This document shows, piece after piece, positions 21,580-34,825 of a DNA stretch of 64,000 bases; within the stretch, counting starts at the first letter, position 1; each line of letters starts with the position of its first letter. The position numbers and the translations under genes were made by a program. The notes beneath the pieces were generated by a model. It worked only from the letters and a program-made list of their open reading frames with translations, searched no databases and was not told the origin of the DNA. This stretch comes from Ceratodon purpureus (taxonomy: Eukaryota > Streptophyta > Bryopsida > Pseudoditrichales > Ditrichaceae): NCBI GenBank assembly GCA_014871385.1, contig CM026422.1, positions 21,318,177-21,382,176 of the forward strand. Reading direction: 5' to 3'.

Positions 21580-23422
21580 GTTGGCGCTATATTTCATTTG
21601 CACTTCTGTTGCTATTTTCACTCCTTGAGCTCCATAGATTTCATGCAACCTTTGCAGGATTGTAGAGGTTCTTAATCTCCTGCGTTGGGACCTTCTATTA
21701 GCACTATCTTTCAACATTTACATCGATTATTTTTGTTAGTGATTTGATCCTGTAGTGATATAAACGTGATCCGGTTCTGTCAGATCACACGTGGCAAAAA
21801 TTAAATATTTTATTTATTTAGCCGATAATTTCCTTTCCAGTTACGAACTTAAGTTCGTCAGCTGCAGGCTTCCAGTTACGAACTTCAGTTTGTAAGCTGC
21901 AGTCTTCCCTTTGAGCCTGTTTGTGCTCCTGCTCCTGACTGATCACTTGGTTTACGATCAGATGTCTGTGTTCATTTTGTTCAGTGATTTCTGTGCTCAT
22001 AGCTGTTTGAAAAGTAGAATGACCACATTCTGCTTGCGATTGAAGCTCGCAGGTCCGAACATTTATTTGGATTCTAGAGCTGGCAGGTTGGGTTCGCATG
22101 CTTCGATCATGCTAGGGGCTTGAATCTATTGAGAATGGGAGATCGTTGTGAAATCCGATTGCAAAATGACACACTTCAACTGGCTGTATGCTCATCGGTG
22201 AACCTCATGTGGTGAGATCGTTCAAACCCTCGCCATGTTTGCTTCTGTTTCTTTTCTCTGCTCACTTTTGCCCGAGATCACTTGTGGCAACATATGTTTA
22301 GAAAATGTTTGTGTCTGTCTCATAGCAGCATTTAACTTAAATACAAGCACTACGAAAATCCCTGTACGTTTCTTAAGTTTCCAAACAGGTTCACATCGTG
22401 ATTAGCATTCTAGCTTACCAGTGGAATGGCACCTCCATGAATGAGTATGCCAAATGTTCAGAGGGCTGATGCTCGCCATGTGTACGAGAAGCATTGTACA
22501 TATACATTCCTACAGCTCAACTGTTGCAGACATTGTGTTTATATATCCCTGATCTTGGTTTTGATTAATCAGGTGCATCCAAGGAGAAGATCCATGGCTG
22601 CGTAAAGATGCATTGTCAGGCTGCTACTGAATATCTTCGAACCCTTTCTATAGATCCTACCGAGCATTGATCATTCATACTTTCAGTCTACCTTTCTTGA
22701 CCTCATGGTGAGTGCATCTAACCGATGACCCTTTTAGTTCATTTTGCTAAACACCAAGAAGAGTGTTAAGTTCGTTCCCAAACGTTTACAGTTTCACATA
22801 TTTCAAAACTGTTTATCCAGAAAATATACATTACAGTGCTAGTCTAGAGATTCTGCAATTTTGCAAGCCATGCGTCCCGGAATCCATCTACAGTTAAGAA
22901 CTGAGTAGATTTCAAATACGTTATCTCTCAACAGTAGTTCACTTCAGTGTCCAAAGTGACTGAACTATCACCTGGTGGTATTCAACTCAAGCACATCTAA
23001 CAGGAAACAGATTCTTCCCGTAGTGCATGCAACGCGTCACTGTGTACACCCTCAACGCTGCCAATATGATTGTACAAAGTGGTTCTGTCAAACTCGACAT
23101 ATCTACAACTCTATTAGTATTCCAAAACAATTTAAATGCCCTGGGTCACGTCATAATACACTACTACTAGTACATACCTCCACCAACCTCAGCTCTTCTG
23201 TGTTTGCTTTGATTCAGCAAGAGATGGAAAAGAGTGAAACGTCAATAGAGTGAATTCGTGACAACAACGATGCTGCTCATCGCCATCATTCCTCCGGCAA
23301 TCGAAGGTGTCAGAGCGAAGTCTTGGCTGGGAAGCAAAACGCCAGCTGCAAGACCAGATTTCCCCTTGACCATATGTAAGGTGCAAGAGCAGCAACGCCT
23401 GACAGTCAAAACTATTCATCGT
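21580..23422. other. Intergenic DNA
   Basis: No supported gene over 1.8 kb. A 26 bp phrase around TTCCAGTTACGAACTT is repeated at about 21835 and 21869. Confidence 0.45.
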
Positions 23423-25868
23423 TTACCTTAAGAGTGAAGCTAATCTCTTGAAGAAGCCCGGAAGTTGAAAATTCTTGGCGATCTTCTGGATCGTTGGACC
23501 TTGGTGTTCATTTTCTGGGTCCTCTCTCCCACCGCAGGTGTCCGGCTTCATGTCCTGGTCACAATCGAATGTAGATTCTTGCTCCATCATTAGGTCATGG
23601 TAGTAATCTGTGGGGGAATCACGTTCTTCTGTCATGTTCTTCTGCAATGGGAAATTCTTGATTAGATTGCTTTCATAAATTTGTATCTTTGTCTTCTAGG
23701 TAGCAAAATTGGCAGCGTTAACCTCATAACCTAATTCCAACGAGCAGTAGTCCCGAACCGACTAGATTACCGGTTTGCTGTCCTGGCTAAAGGCTGAGTT
23801 TCGCAGAGATGTAGGAATATGGCCAGAAGAAGAGACTGCGTGTCGCTCTCGGCCGTTTGTCTTCTTCTCTGCAATCACTTCTTCCAACTTCACTCCACCT
23901 TCGAAACTTTCCTCAAGAGATACTGGCTCACTCCTGCGAACAAAAGAATGCTTTGCTTTCTTCCTTGGAATTCCAGCATCAATGGAACCGCCTTTTACTG
24001 CAGATTAGGAATCTGGAAGTTTCTTAGGGCTCCCTGTGCTAGAAAATACATAAACTTCAAACTCCGATACTGCCGTTAGCGAGAAAATCAGGGAGTCGCC
24101 TTCCAAGAGGCCATTGAATTCAGCAAACGCTCTCCAGCCTCCACGGAATTTAAGTTGAGGAGTTGTAAGTTTCACAGGCCATTCTCTAGAGGATGATGTA
24201 ACTCGAAGGATAACAGATCTACGAAACTTGTCACCATGGCCATGTACGAACTGTAAGGGGATTGTCTGCGAGAAGCGAACATCAAAAAAGAAAATCAGAC
24301 GCAACCTCAAGTTTTTGCTGAATTACAGAGCAATCTTAAGCATTGGAACAAACAAGATGAAGTGATTCAGATAACTCGTCCAAGATCATGTCACCTGCAT
24401 AGTAGTTTCCAATGCTGCAACGTTCTAGTCTCATGCATTGTTTCTACATGTTTCTTTGCAACAGGATCATGATTCATTGGTATGATCTACACATACCAAT
24501 GTAGGATCCCGGCTAGGAGAGCCTGATGCATATGACCGTCTTCTCAAAATATATTCTTCCTTGCAATTTGCGGAGCACTTCGGTTTTGACATCAGTGCTC
24601 AGGTTTCTGCTGCCTGCTTGGTTCTCGAACGACCCCGAACATTGAAAATTTGTGGTGAGGTTTTGGATCACTGGACCTTGGAACTCGTTGCCTGGATTGT
24701 TTCTCCCACCGCTGGTGTCTGGCTCCATGACCTTGTCATACTCAAGTGCAGGTCCTTGCCCGTCCTTTGCGCCATGGCTGGCCGACTCTGTAACATTCTT
24801 CTACGAATAGGCACAGAGATGAGAGTTTTCAAGATTAGAATGTTCAATTACGCTTCTTGACAGTGTCTCTTGCTCTTTGGTGTGTGAGACTTCCAACTTC
24901 ATATCTCGATCTACATGCTTAAATAGAGTATCACCTTGAGAGGTTCAATTGGGTAATTATCCTCATAACCTAATTCTGAAAGACCTAGTGGATAGGTTAT
25001 TCAAGGAACGCAACTTGCTTACCGATTTGCTGTCTCTAGTCGTGTGTTCTCGTGTAACTGTTGACTTCATCGCCATACGCAATCCACTCAACTCCGCTGC
25101 ATCTTCGATAGTTTCGTCAGTGGACGATTGCTCTTCCTTGTAGTCATGAGACTGCTTTGCAGCAATCTTCTGTGATATTAGGGAATGAAGAGTACGCTTT
25201 AGTTGCGCTTGAGCAGGAGTTTCCGTAGGACGCCTTGTGCTGCCAAACACGTACACCTCAAACTTGGACATTGCCGTAAGCAGAAAAATTAGCGAATCGC
25301 CTTCCTGAAGGCCATTGAAATCGGCGAAAGCTCTCCATCCTCCATAGAATTTAATTTGTGTCGTATGTTTCGTAGTCATGAAGCAGATTTCGACTCTCAC
25401 AGGCCATGCTTTTGGGGAGAGAACGTGTGGAGAAGAACAGTTTTCTGAAGCTTGTCACCATGTTGTTTTTAGAACGCAAGGGGAAGTGCCTGCAACAAGA
25501 GAACCAGATGAAATCGAAAATTGCGCGTCACTTATAGAATTAGCACACTCGACATTTGGAAGCTTATCACGACAATTTATTGCTGCAGAGTTTAAGCCGT
25601 ATGGATTAGTTGTGCAATTTTGACAAGCGTATGCCTGGTAGTATCATCAACATGGATGAGCATGTGATATTTCTAGTTTCGACTCCCGAACCATGCATAC
25701 CAATCTGGAATTATGGCCAACGTGACCCGGTGCACTTGACGCTGTGATCGTCTTCTCGAAATGAACGTGGCCCTGCAGCTTGCGAAGTACCTCTGGCTTC
25801 TCATCAAGACGAATTGGCCATGTCGCATTTCCGGGACTCCCCATTGTTGCATCATCTGTTTCCGACAT
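23423..25868 (-). pseudogene. REM-type B3 gene, inverted pseudogene copy
   Basis: Exon-like blocks on the minus strand line up with the intact gene at 31987-34825: 25868-25701, 25489-25023, 24800-24497, 24265-23771 and 23641-23423. Lesions seen: in block 2 a Trp codon after LPLAF is TAA (25469-25471), and a one-base loss follows. In block 3 ten bases are missing after FEKTV, shifting the frame. In block 4 a TAA at 24005-24007 ends the frame after the second B3 half. The third B3 exon is absent. Remaining readable parts show GGWRAFADFNGLQEGDSLIF and HGDKFRRSVILRVTSSS, typical of B3. It is arranged head to head with the next B3 gene. Confidence 0.85.
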
Positions 25869-27451
25869 TACTGAAACAATCGTATTAGCAGTTTCACTAT
25901 CGCATTCTCCAGCCTAGGAGATGGATTTCATGAAGCAGAAGATACACCAACCACGACCCAAAAAGGCTGAGGTGTGGGGAAAATTTCAACGACCAACGCT
26001 TCCGTTAAGGGTACACCGATAACAAAAATTGGAGTCTACGATGGCAAAATCAAACCCAATTTTAACGGTTTCTGAATGCAACTGCTACACTGAGGGTGCT
26101 CCACACGATCTGTAACGACATTCAACTCAATTGTAGTGCTTTGATCATTGAGTTACAGCTTAGTCCCGAAGGCAAAGAGTACCGACTACAGTGCTCGTCG
26201 ATCGACTCCATAAAGAATTAGGATTCCGTTTACTATACATCGACATAGTTGCAGAGTGATGAAAACTTACATCTGTTTTGAGATTGCTTGATTTCAGAAC
26301 CATAACTTTATTGCTACAATTGAAACAATGTACGATATCCACACCCACCATTGCCGTCATCACCCTTGGGTAAGGAACATCTGAAGATCATAGTATTCTT
26401 GACCAAGTCCCGAAAACTTAAGGCTCCTGGACGGGCGAAGGCTTTGAGTGAGAGAAGATCCTCGCATCCATCGCTTGCAAGTTCTCATTAAACGTATGTC
26501 TATCACTTGATCGAAATAAAAATGTGAAATATGAGTACGCAGTGACTACACCACATTGATGGGCAAAATCTTACTCATTAGGAGGTGGATCTGGCAGGTC
26601 TGATTCCTGAACCCCAATTCCTTCAAACTCTCCTCTAGGTCTGCAATGTACAATACAGCCCGAGTCCATTAATGTGCAAGATATTTTCAGCAGGTTTAGG
26701 CAAGAGATTACAACTTGCCTCCTTTCAAGACAGGCAATCACCAGGACTTGACACAATTGCTCAGCAGATCTGCTGTTGAGGAGCACTCGGGAGAGAATCT
26801 GAAAGTTGTACTGGAGAACGTCCATCATGACTCTCATGAGCAACCACTTGGCCGAGATAATCATTTCACAGATTGAACAGATCTAGAAATGCGGTGATAA
26901 ATGGTTTCTAAGGAGAGGAGAAGTGAAAAGCCCTGGCAGCGACTCAGACGCTAGAGCAAGCGGCGTTGGAGAAGGCGGTCTCCTGATGGAAGGCCGACCT
27001 TCGTTACTTCTAGAGTTCCAAAACTAAAAGAGTTTTGCTGAAGGCTGTGACACTAAAATGAAACTTGTGTCCATCGATTCAATGGTATGTATTGGATGCA
27101 CTGTCCTGAGTTGTGATAATTCTGCTTGCTCTGCCGGTCACCCCAAACATGATAATCATTTCACAGAGTACACACCATTAAGAGTTGTACTAAGTCCAAA
27201 ACCTTGCCGATCGACACCGAGATAGACCCTACCATTCATGGTGATGTCGGGTTCTTTAGTCCATTAGTAAGCTCTAAGTTGAGGCTGTAGATTTATTGTC
27301 AGTTCTTCACTACATATGTGCAGAATTTCACTGTGGAATAAAAGTTCGGTTGCAGAGGAGTGTTTGTTGCTGTTCTATTTCTGGTCGGGGTTCCATACGC
27401 ATACAGGCTGGAGAATGCGATAGTGAAACTGCTAATACGATTGTTTCAGTA
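25869..27451. other. Intergenic region between head-to-head B3 copies
   Basis: Holds the divergent upstream regions of the pseudogene and the next B3 gene. The part around 26560-27060 reappears in inverted orientation at about 30520-31600 (the open frame at 26571-26864 on - matches 31406-31603 on +), so upstream DNA was duplicated together with the genes. A possible 5' untranslated exon ends before the acceptor TTGTTTCAG at 27450. Confidence 0.55.
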
Positions 27452-29882
27452 ATGGCGGAAACTGATGATGCAACAGTGGGGAGCCCCGTAAATGTGAGAT
27501 GGCCATTGAGTCATGATGAGAAGCCTGAGGTACTTCGCAAGTTGCAGTGCAGAATTCACTTCGAGAAGACGATCACAGCGATAAGTGCAGCGGGTTACGT
27601 TGGCCGTCGTTCTAGATTGGTATGCATGGGTCGGGAGTCGGTCGAACTAGAATCACATGTTGTTTCTTTTCAAGCTAAATCTTCCCATCCAAGTGAGTGA
27701 TACTACTAGGCATACGCTTGTGAAAATGAACAGTACAACTAATCCACACGGCTGAGTACTCTGCAGCAATGCAATGTCCAGAATTTCTAGTGACACGCTT
27801 CCAATTGTCGTGACTGCTGATCCTGCAAGAGATATTCAATTTCCGTTTGCATCTGATTCTCTTGTTGCAGGCACTTCCCCTTGCGTTCTGGAAACAACAT
27901 GGTGACAAGTTTCAGAAAAATGTTCTTCTGCAGACCGTTCTCTCCTCAAAAGCATGGCCTGTGAGAGTCGGAATCTGCTTCAAGTCTCCAGGTTCTAGCA
28001 CAAAAGATAAATTCAATGGAGGATGGAGAGCTTTCGCCAATTTCAATGGCCTTCAGAAAGGCGATTCGCTGATTTTTCGGCTTGCGACATTGTCCAAGTT
28101 CAAGGTGTACGTGTTTAGCAGCACTAGGTGTTTTACGGAAATTCCTCTTCAAGTGAAAAGAAAGCGTACTTCTGATTCCCATATTCAGAATAGAAAGGAC
28201 GGGCAAGGATGTGCACTTGACCATGACAAGGTCATGGAGCTAGGCACCAGCGGTGGGAGAAACAATCCAGGCGATGAGTTCCAAGGTCAAGTAATCGAAA
28301 ACATCACCACGAATTTTCAATGTTCAAGGTCGTTCGAGAACCAAGCAGGCAGCAGAAACGTGAGCACTGATGTCAAAACTGAAGTGCTCCGCAAATTGCA
28401 AGGAAGAATATATTTTGAGAAGACGATCATAGCGTCAAATGCATCAGGCTCTCCTAGCCGGGATCCTACATTGGTATGTGTAGATCATACCAATGAATCA
28501 TGATCCTTCTGCAATCCATCATACTAGTACTCTGTAGCATTGAAAAGTACTATGCAGGTGACATGATCTTGGAAGAGCTATCTGAATCACTTCATCTACT
28601 TTGTTGCAATGCTTATGATTGCTCTGTAATTCAGCAACTTGAGGTTGCGTCTGATTTTCTTTTTTGGTGTTTGCTTCTCGCAGACAATCCCTTTACAGTT
28701 CGTACATGGCCATGGTGACAAGTTTCGGAAATCTGTTATCCTTCGAGTTACATCATCCTCTAGAGAATGGCCTGTGAAACTTACGACTCCTCCTCAACTT
28801 AAATTCCGTGGAGGCTGGAGAGCGTTTGCTGATTTCTATGGCCTCTTGGAAGGCGACTCCCTGATTTTCTCGCTAACGGCAGTATCGGAGTTTGAAGTTT
28901 ATGTATTTTCTAACTCAGGGAGCCCTAAGAAACCTCCAGATTCTCAATCTGCTGCAAGTAGCGGTTGCATTGATGCTGGAATTGCAAGGAAGAAAGCAAA
29001 GCATTCTGATGTTGGCATGAATGAGCTAGTGCCGTTTGAGGAAAGTTTCGAAGGTGGAGTGAAGTTGGAAGAAGTGATTGCAGAGAAGAAGACAACCGGC
29101 CGAGAGCAACACGCAGTCTCTTCTTCTGGCCACATTCCTACATCTCTGCGAAACTCAGCCTTCAGCAAAGTCAGCAAACCGGTAAGCAAGTCGATTTGGG
29201 ACTACTGCTCTTCAGAATTAGGTTATTAGGTTGATCCTGCCTCCTGAAACATAAGAGTTTGTGAAAACTGTCTAATTGAGAACTTCTCATTGCAGAAAAA
29301 CGTGACTGAAGAACATGATTCTACCATGGACCACGACCAGCACGACCCAAAGATAGAGCAAGAACCTATATTAGGTTGTGACCAGGACAAGAAGCCCGGG
29401 ACCTCCGGTGGGAGAGAGAACCCAGGAAATGAACACCAAGGTCCAACGATCCAGAAGGTCGCCAGGGATTTTCAACCTCCGGGCTTCTTTATGAGATTGA
29501 CAGTAAGAAACGTCGGCAATGGTGTAAAAACACCCGAAATGGTGAGCTGTTTCGACCCTTGCTGATGGCAAACCATAATATGCACAAATTGTGTCTGAAC
29601 ATTAACCTGTTTGTCATGTAGGAGGTTCCTGCTGAGTTCTGGAAGGTACACGGAAGTCGACTGGGCTCTGTTGTGAAACTCCAGGGGATTCGTGAAGAGT
29701 CCCAGGTGCGAACTATGGATTGTTCACGGAAGTACGGAATGCAACCGCGGATCTTCCTGAGATCTGGATGGAGCGAATTTGCGACTGAGAATAATCTTGA
29801 AGTGGGGCAAGAGCTGTTGTTCACTCTCACTGCAGACTCTTACTTCGTCGTCAGAGAGTTGATGCCTCCACCACGAAAGTAA
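27452..29882 (+). CDS. REM-type triple-B3 DNA-binding protein, gene 1
   Basis: Five exons, all joined in phase 0: 27452-27619, 27871-28473, 28684-29181, 29296-29541 and 29622-29882, giving 591 residues. B3 domain 1 spans the end of exon 1 (FEKTITA at 37-43) and the first half of exon 2 (HGDKFQKNVLL, GGWRAFANFNGLQKGDSLIF). B3 domain 2 spans the end of exon 2 (LQGRIYFEKT) and exon 3 (HGDKFRKSVILRV, GGWRAFADFYGLLEGDSLIF). B3 domain 3 is exon 5 (EVPAEFWKVHGSRLG, SGWSEFATENNLEVGQELLF). Linkers are charged and Ser-rich with KKAK basic patches. Expected role: nuclear, sequence-specific DNA binding of the plant REM class; targets unknown. Exon 2 fuses what are exons 2 and 3 in gene 2, by an in-frame deletion including the intron. 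The start follows directly after an acceptor (CAG-TA-ATG). Confidence 0.85.
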
Positions 29883-31986
29883 GTGTTTCGCCCACTAGAG
29901 AGCTGGGCAGGTATTTTAGCAGTGAATGGAAAGGGTAGTACAAGTGATAATTCAGGAGTACCGGACTTCGTGGACAATGCAGAACTGGATTACTCATCAG
30001 GAATTCTAATAGTTAGTAAGAATTAGTTTTGTGGAGAGAGAGGCATGTTTGCGCTTTCGGAGACTGGCTTCACCCTCAAGGAAAACGATGATATTTAGTT
30101 TAGACTGTTAAACATCGCTGCTCTTGCACCTTACATAATATTGTGAAGAGAAAATGGCTCAAAAGTAGGATTTGTATTCTATCACATGCACAGCAGTGGT
30201 TATCCATAGACACAATAGATGCGATACACCCAAGCTGCCTAACAATGTGACGAGAAGCACTGAATTCGCATAACATCAATTGTTGATGCATCGTTGCTTA
30301 CAATGCTTAAGATAGAGTGACCTTGCCTGAATCATAGAACCACCGTGTGCAGAAATTTTGGTTCATTGTGAGGCGTAACCAACATGAAAACAGAGTGCTC
30401 TTCGGATACGATCTACACGCCCCTCGAGTTTTAAGGCAGCCATGTTTGGGGTGACCGGCAGAGCAAGCAGAATTATTACAACTCGGGCTGGTGCATATTC
30501 CAATTCATGACATTGAATTGGTGGACACAATTTTCATTTTAGTGCCACAGCCTTCAGCATAATTCTTCTAGTTTTGAACTCTTCAAGTACCGAAGGTCGG
30601 CCTTCCATCGGAGATCTCCTTCCAGTGGATCCTTCAACGCTGCTTGCTCCAGCGTCTGAGTTGCTGTCAGCTGGGCTTTCACTTCTCCTCACCTTAGAAA
30701 CAACTCAATTTACGACAAGGTTCAGTCACGTTTTGATGTATAGATTGTACTGTTTGTAATAATCATGTGGGATGGCTTAGGTTCCAAAATCAAGTCCATG
30801 AACTATATAAAGCCCAAAGTAAAAGCACTGCGCATAACCATTAAAGCCACAGGCCGCTCTTATGTTTGAAGCTTAGAATAGACTTGTTGGCCTCCATGTC
30901 CTTGCCGAGAGTTTTCAGAAGATTTTGCATCGCATGATCGCATTTGGATTTCTGAGCTACTTTTACAAGATCTAAAATGTTGCCACAGTTATGACCAGCA
31001 TCAAGGCGCCTTCCCTCTCAGACCTGGGAAGTGATTTCAATGAGCCTTAGGAAAGATCTCATGCAGTCTTATTTCTTGTAACTTCTTTCTTGCGTAGGCC
31101 TTCAGACTCTGACCAAAATATCACGTGGTTAAATGATCAACAAACACTCGATCTGCAGTTACAACAGAGTGAAATTCTGAATCGGGTTTAGCTTCCTAGG
31201 CAGTTCCATCACAAGGAGAAGAGATAAGAGATCTACAGACTCAACTTAGAGCTCACATCAAGTTTTGAGGAACCCGACATGGCTGGCCATGAATGGTAAG
31301 GTCTATCTCGGTGGAAATCGGCAAGATTTTGAAATTAATACAACTCTTGATATTGGTGTGAAATCTGTGAAATGATTATCTCGGCCAAGTGGTCGCTCAT
31401 GAGACATGATGGACGATCTCCAGTACAACTTTCAGGTTCTCTCCCGAGTGCTCCTCAAAAGCAGATCTGTTCTGGGATTGCCTCAAGTACTGGTGACGGC
31501 CAGTCTTAAAAAGGAGGCAACTAATCACTTGCCTAAACCAGCTGAAAATATCTTGCACATCATCGGACTTCGGGCTGTGCATTTCAAACTGGGAGAGTCT
31601 TAAGGATTTGAGATTCAGTGGACTGTCAGATCCAACTCCAGCTTTAAAGTAAGATTTTGCCCACCCTAAATTGCCAACTCTTGATGTTATGTTGCAGAGG
31701 TGCTACAAGCAAACCCATCGTTATTCATTTGGAAAAGTGTCGCTTCTCATTCACTAGAATGCAAAAAAAAACGCTCTTTGTCTAGTTTAACGTGACCAAA
31801 ACCACTCAACACTGTGCATAATCCTCAAAATATTATATGAAAAGCGACAGGTCTTCCAGTAGCATGCTGTTTCATTTCTGTTCGGGGTTCCAGGGTATAT
31901 CGTCACAGGCTGGAGAATACCGTAGTGAAGTGTTACACTGCTGATATTTGATTGTTTCAGTGTTGTCGGAAACAGGTGATGCAACA
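29883..31986. other. Intergenic DNA between B3 genes 1 and 2
   Basis: The first 700 bp match the sequence downstream of gene 2 (34826-35560) almost base for base. A later part matches, inverted, the region at 26560-27060. No additional gene; the open frame at 31406-31603 is duplicated flanking DNA also present, reversed, upstream of the pseudogene. Confidence 0.6.
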
Positions 31987-34825
31987 ATGGGGAACCAAAG
32001 AAACGCAATGAGTCTTGATGAGAAGCCCGAGGTACTTCGCAAGCTGCAGGGCCACATTCATTTCGAGAAGACGATCACAGCGACAAGTGCACCGGGTCAC
32101 GTTGGCCATAATTCTAGATTGGTATGCATGGGTCGGGAGTAGGAACTAGAAATATTACATATTGTTTCTCTTCGAACTTTATCTTCCCATCCATGTTGAA
32201 GATACTACCAGGCACATGCCTGTGAAATTTGCACACCTAAACCATACGGCTGGTACTCTGCAGCAATGAATTGTCGTCATAAGCTTCCAATTGTCGAGAG
32301 TGCTAATTCTATAAGTGACACGCAATTTTCATTTCAATCTGATTCCCTTGTTGCAGGCACTTCCCATGGCGTTCGTGAAACAACATGGTGACAAGTTTCA
32401 GAAAAATGTTCTTCTCCAGACCGTTCTCTCCTCAAAAGCATGGCCTGTGAGACTCGAAATCTGCTTCATGACTACAAAATATACCACACAAATTAAATTC
32501 TCTGGAGGATGGAGAGCTTTCGCCGATTTCAATGGCCTTCAGGAAGGCGATTCGCTAATTTTTCTGCTAACGGCAATGTCCAAGTTTGAGGTGTATTTGA
32601 TCGGCAGCACAAGGTGTCCAACGGAACTTCCTGCTCAAGCGCAACGAAAGCGTACTTTTGATTCCCTAATATCACAGAAGATTGCTGCAAAGCAATCTCA
32701 TGACTACAAGGAAGAGCAATCGTCTACTGACGAAAATATTGAAGATGCAGCGGAGTTCAGTGGATTGCGTGTGGCGATGAAGTCAACAGTTACAGGGGAA
32801 CACGCGATCAAAGACATCAAATCGGTAAGCAAGTTGCGTTCCTTGAATAACCTATCCCCTAGGTCTTCCAGAATTAGGTTATGAGGATAATTACCCAATT
32901 GAATCTGTCAAGGTGATACTCTTTGTAAGCATATAGATCAAAAGTTGCGATTGGAAGCCACACACTCCAGAGATTGGAAGTCTCACACACGAGTATGTGT
33001 ACATTTCTGATCTTGACAACTCTCATCTCTGTGTCAATTGTTAGAAGAATTTTACAACGTCGGCCAACCAGGACGCTAAGGACGGGCAAGGACGAGCACT
33101 TGATCATGACAAGGTCATGGAGCCAGGCACCAGCGGTGGGAGAAACTATCCAGGCGATGAGTTCCAAGGTCCAGTAATCCAAAATATCACCACGAATCTT
33201 CAATCTTCAGGGTACTTCGAGAACCAAGCAGGCAGCAGAAACCTGAGCACCGATGTGATTGGGCAATTGAGTACTGATGTCAAAACCGAAGTGCTCCGCA
33301 AATTGCAAGGAAGAATATATTTTGAGAAGACGGTCACAGCGTCAACTGCATCGGGCTACCCTAGTCGAGATCCTAAATTGGTATGTGTAGATCATACCAA
33401 TGAATCATGATCCTTTTGCAAAGAAAGATGCATTGCAGATATAATCCATCAAACTAGTACTCTGTAGCATTGTGAATTGCTATGCAGGTGACATGAAGTT
33501 GGAAGAACTAATTGAATCACTTCATCTTGTTTGTTCCAATGCTTAAGATTGCTCTGTGATTCAGCAACTTGAGGTTGCGTCTGATTTTCTTTTTTGATGT
33601 TGGCTTCTCGCAGGCAATGCCCTCACAGTTCGTACATAGCCATGGTGATAAGTTTCGGAAATCTGTTATCCTTCGAGTTACATCATCCTCAAGGGAATGG
33701 CCTGTGAAACTTTCAAGTGCTCCTCAATTTTGTTTCCGTGGAGGCTGGAGAGCGTTTGCTGAATTCAATGGCCTCTTGGAAGGCGACTCCCTGATTTTCT
33801 CGCTAATCGCAGTATCGGAGTTTGAAGTTTATGTATTTTCTAGCTCAGGGAGCCCTAAGAAACCTCCAGATTCTCAATCTGCTGCAAGTAGCGGTTGCAT
33901 TGATGCTGGAATTGCAAGGAAGAAAGCAAAGCATTCTGATGTTTGCAAGAATGAGCTAGTGCTGGTTGAGGAAAGTGTCGAAGGTGGAGTGAAGTTGGAA
34001 GAAGTGATAGCCAAAAAGAAGACAACCGGCCGAGAGCAACACGCAGTCTCTTCTTCTGGCCACATTCCTACATCTCTGCGAAACTCAGCCTTTAGCAAGG
34101 ACAGCAAACCGGTAAGCAAGTTGTTTTGCTCGGTTGGCTTACTGCTCGTGATAATTAGGTTATGAGGTTGACCCTGCCAATGTTGCTACCTAGAACATAA
34201 AAGCTTAATGAAAGCAATCTAATTAAGAATTTCCCATTGTAGAAGAACGTGACAAAAGTACATGATTCCACCAAAGATCACCACCATGGTCCAAAGATGG
34301 AGCAAGAACACACATTCTATTGTGACCAGGACATGGTGCCAGGCGCCAGCGGCGGGAGAGAGAACTCAGTAAATGAACACCAAGGTCCAACGATCCAGAA
34401 GATCGCCAGGGATTTTCAACCTCCGGGCTTCTTTAAGAGATTGACAGTCGTAAACGTCGGTAATGCTGAAAAGACACCCGACATGGTGAGCTGTTTCGAC
34501 CCTTGCTGATGGCAAACCTTATATGCATGAACCGTGACTGAAGATTAGTGTGTTTGTCATGTAGGAGGTTCCTGCTGAGTTCTGGAAGGCATACGGAAGT
34601 CGACTGGGCTCTGTTGTGAAGCTCCAGGGGATTCGTGAAGAGTCCCAGGTGCGAACTATGGATTGTTCACGGAAGTACGGAATGCAACCGCGGATCTTCC
34701 TGAGATCTGGATGGAGCGAATTTGCGACTGAGAATAATCTTGAAGTGGGGCAAGAGTTGTTGTTCACTCTCACTGCAGACTCTTACTTCGTCGTCAGAGA
34801 GTTGATGCCTCCACCACGAAAGTAA
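31987..34825 (+). CDS. REM-type triple-B3 DNA-binding protein, gene 2
   Basis: Six exons in phase 0: 31987-32121, 32357-32824, 33045-33380, 33614-34111, 34243-34485 and 34565-34825, about 646 residues. The ATG used by gene 1 is TTG here, so translation probably starts at the downstream in-frame ATG 31987, shortening the N-terminus by about a dozen residues. B3-1: FEKTITATSA, then HGDKFQKNVLL and GGWRAFADFNGLQEGDSLIF. B3-2: LQGRIYFEKTVTAS, then HGDKFRKSVILRV and GGWRAFAEFNGLLEGDSLIF. B3-3: the last exon, identical or nearly so to gene 1. Splice sites (GTATGC, GTAAGC, GTATGT, GTGAGC donors; TTGCAG, CTCGCAG, CATGTAG acceptors) are all good. Likely a nuclear DNA-binding regulator. It is a tandem duplicate of gene 1 with a unit of about 4.95 kb. 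Confidence 0.85.
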
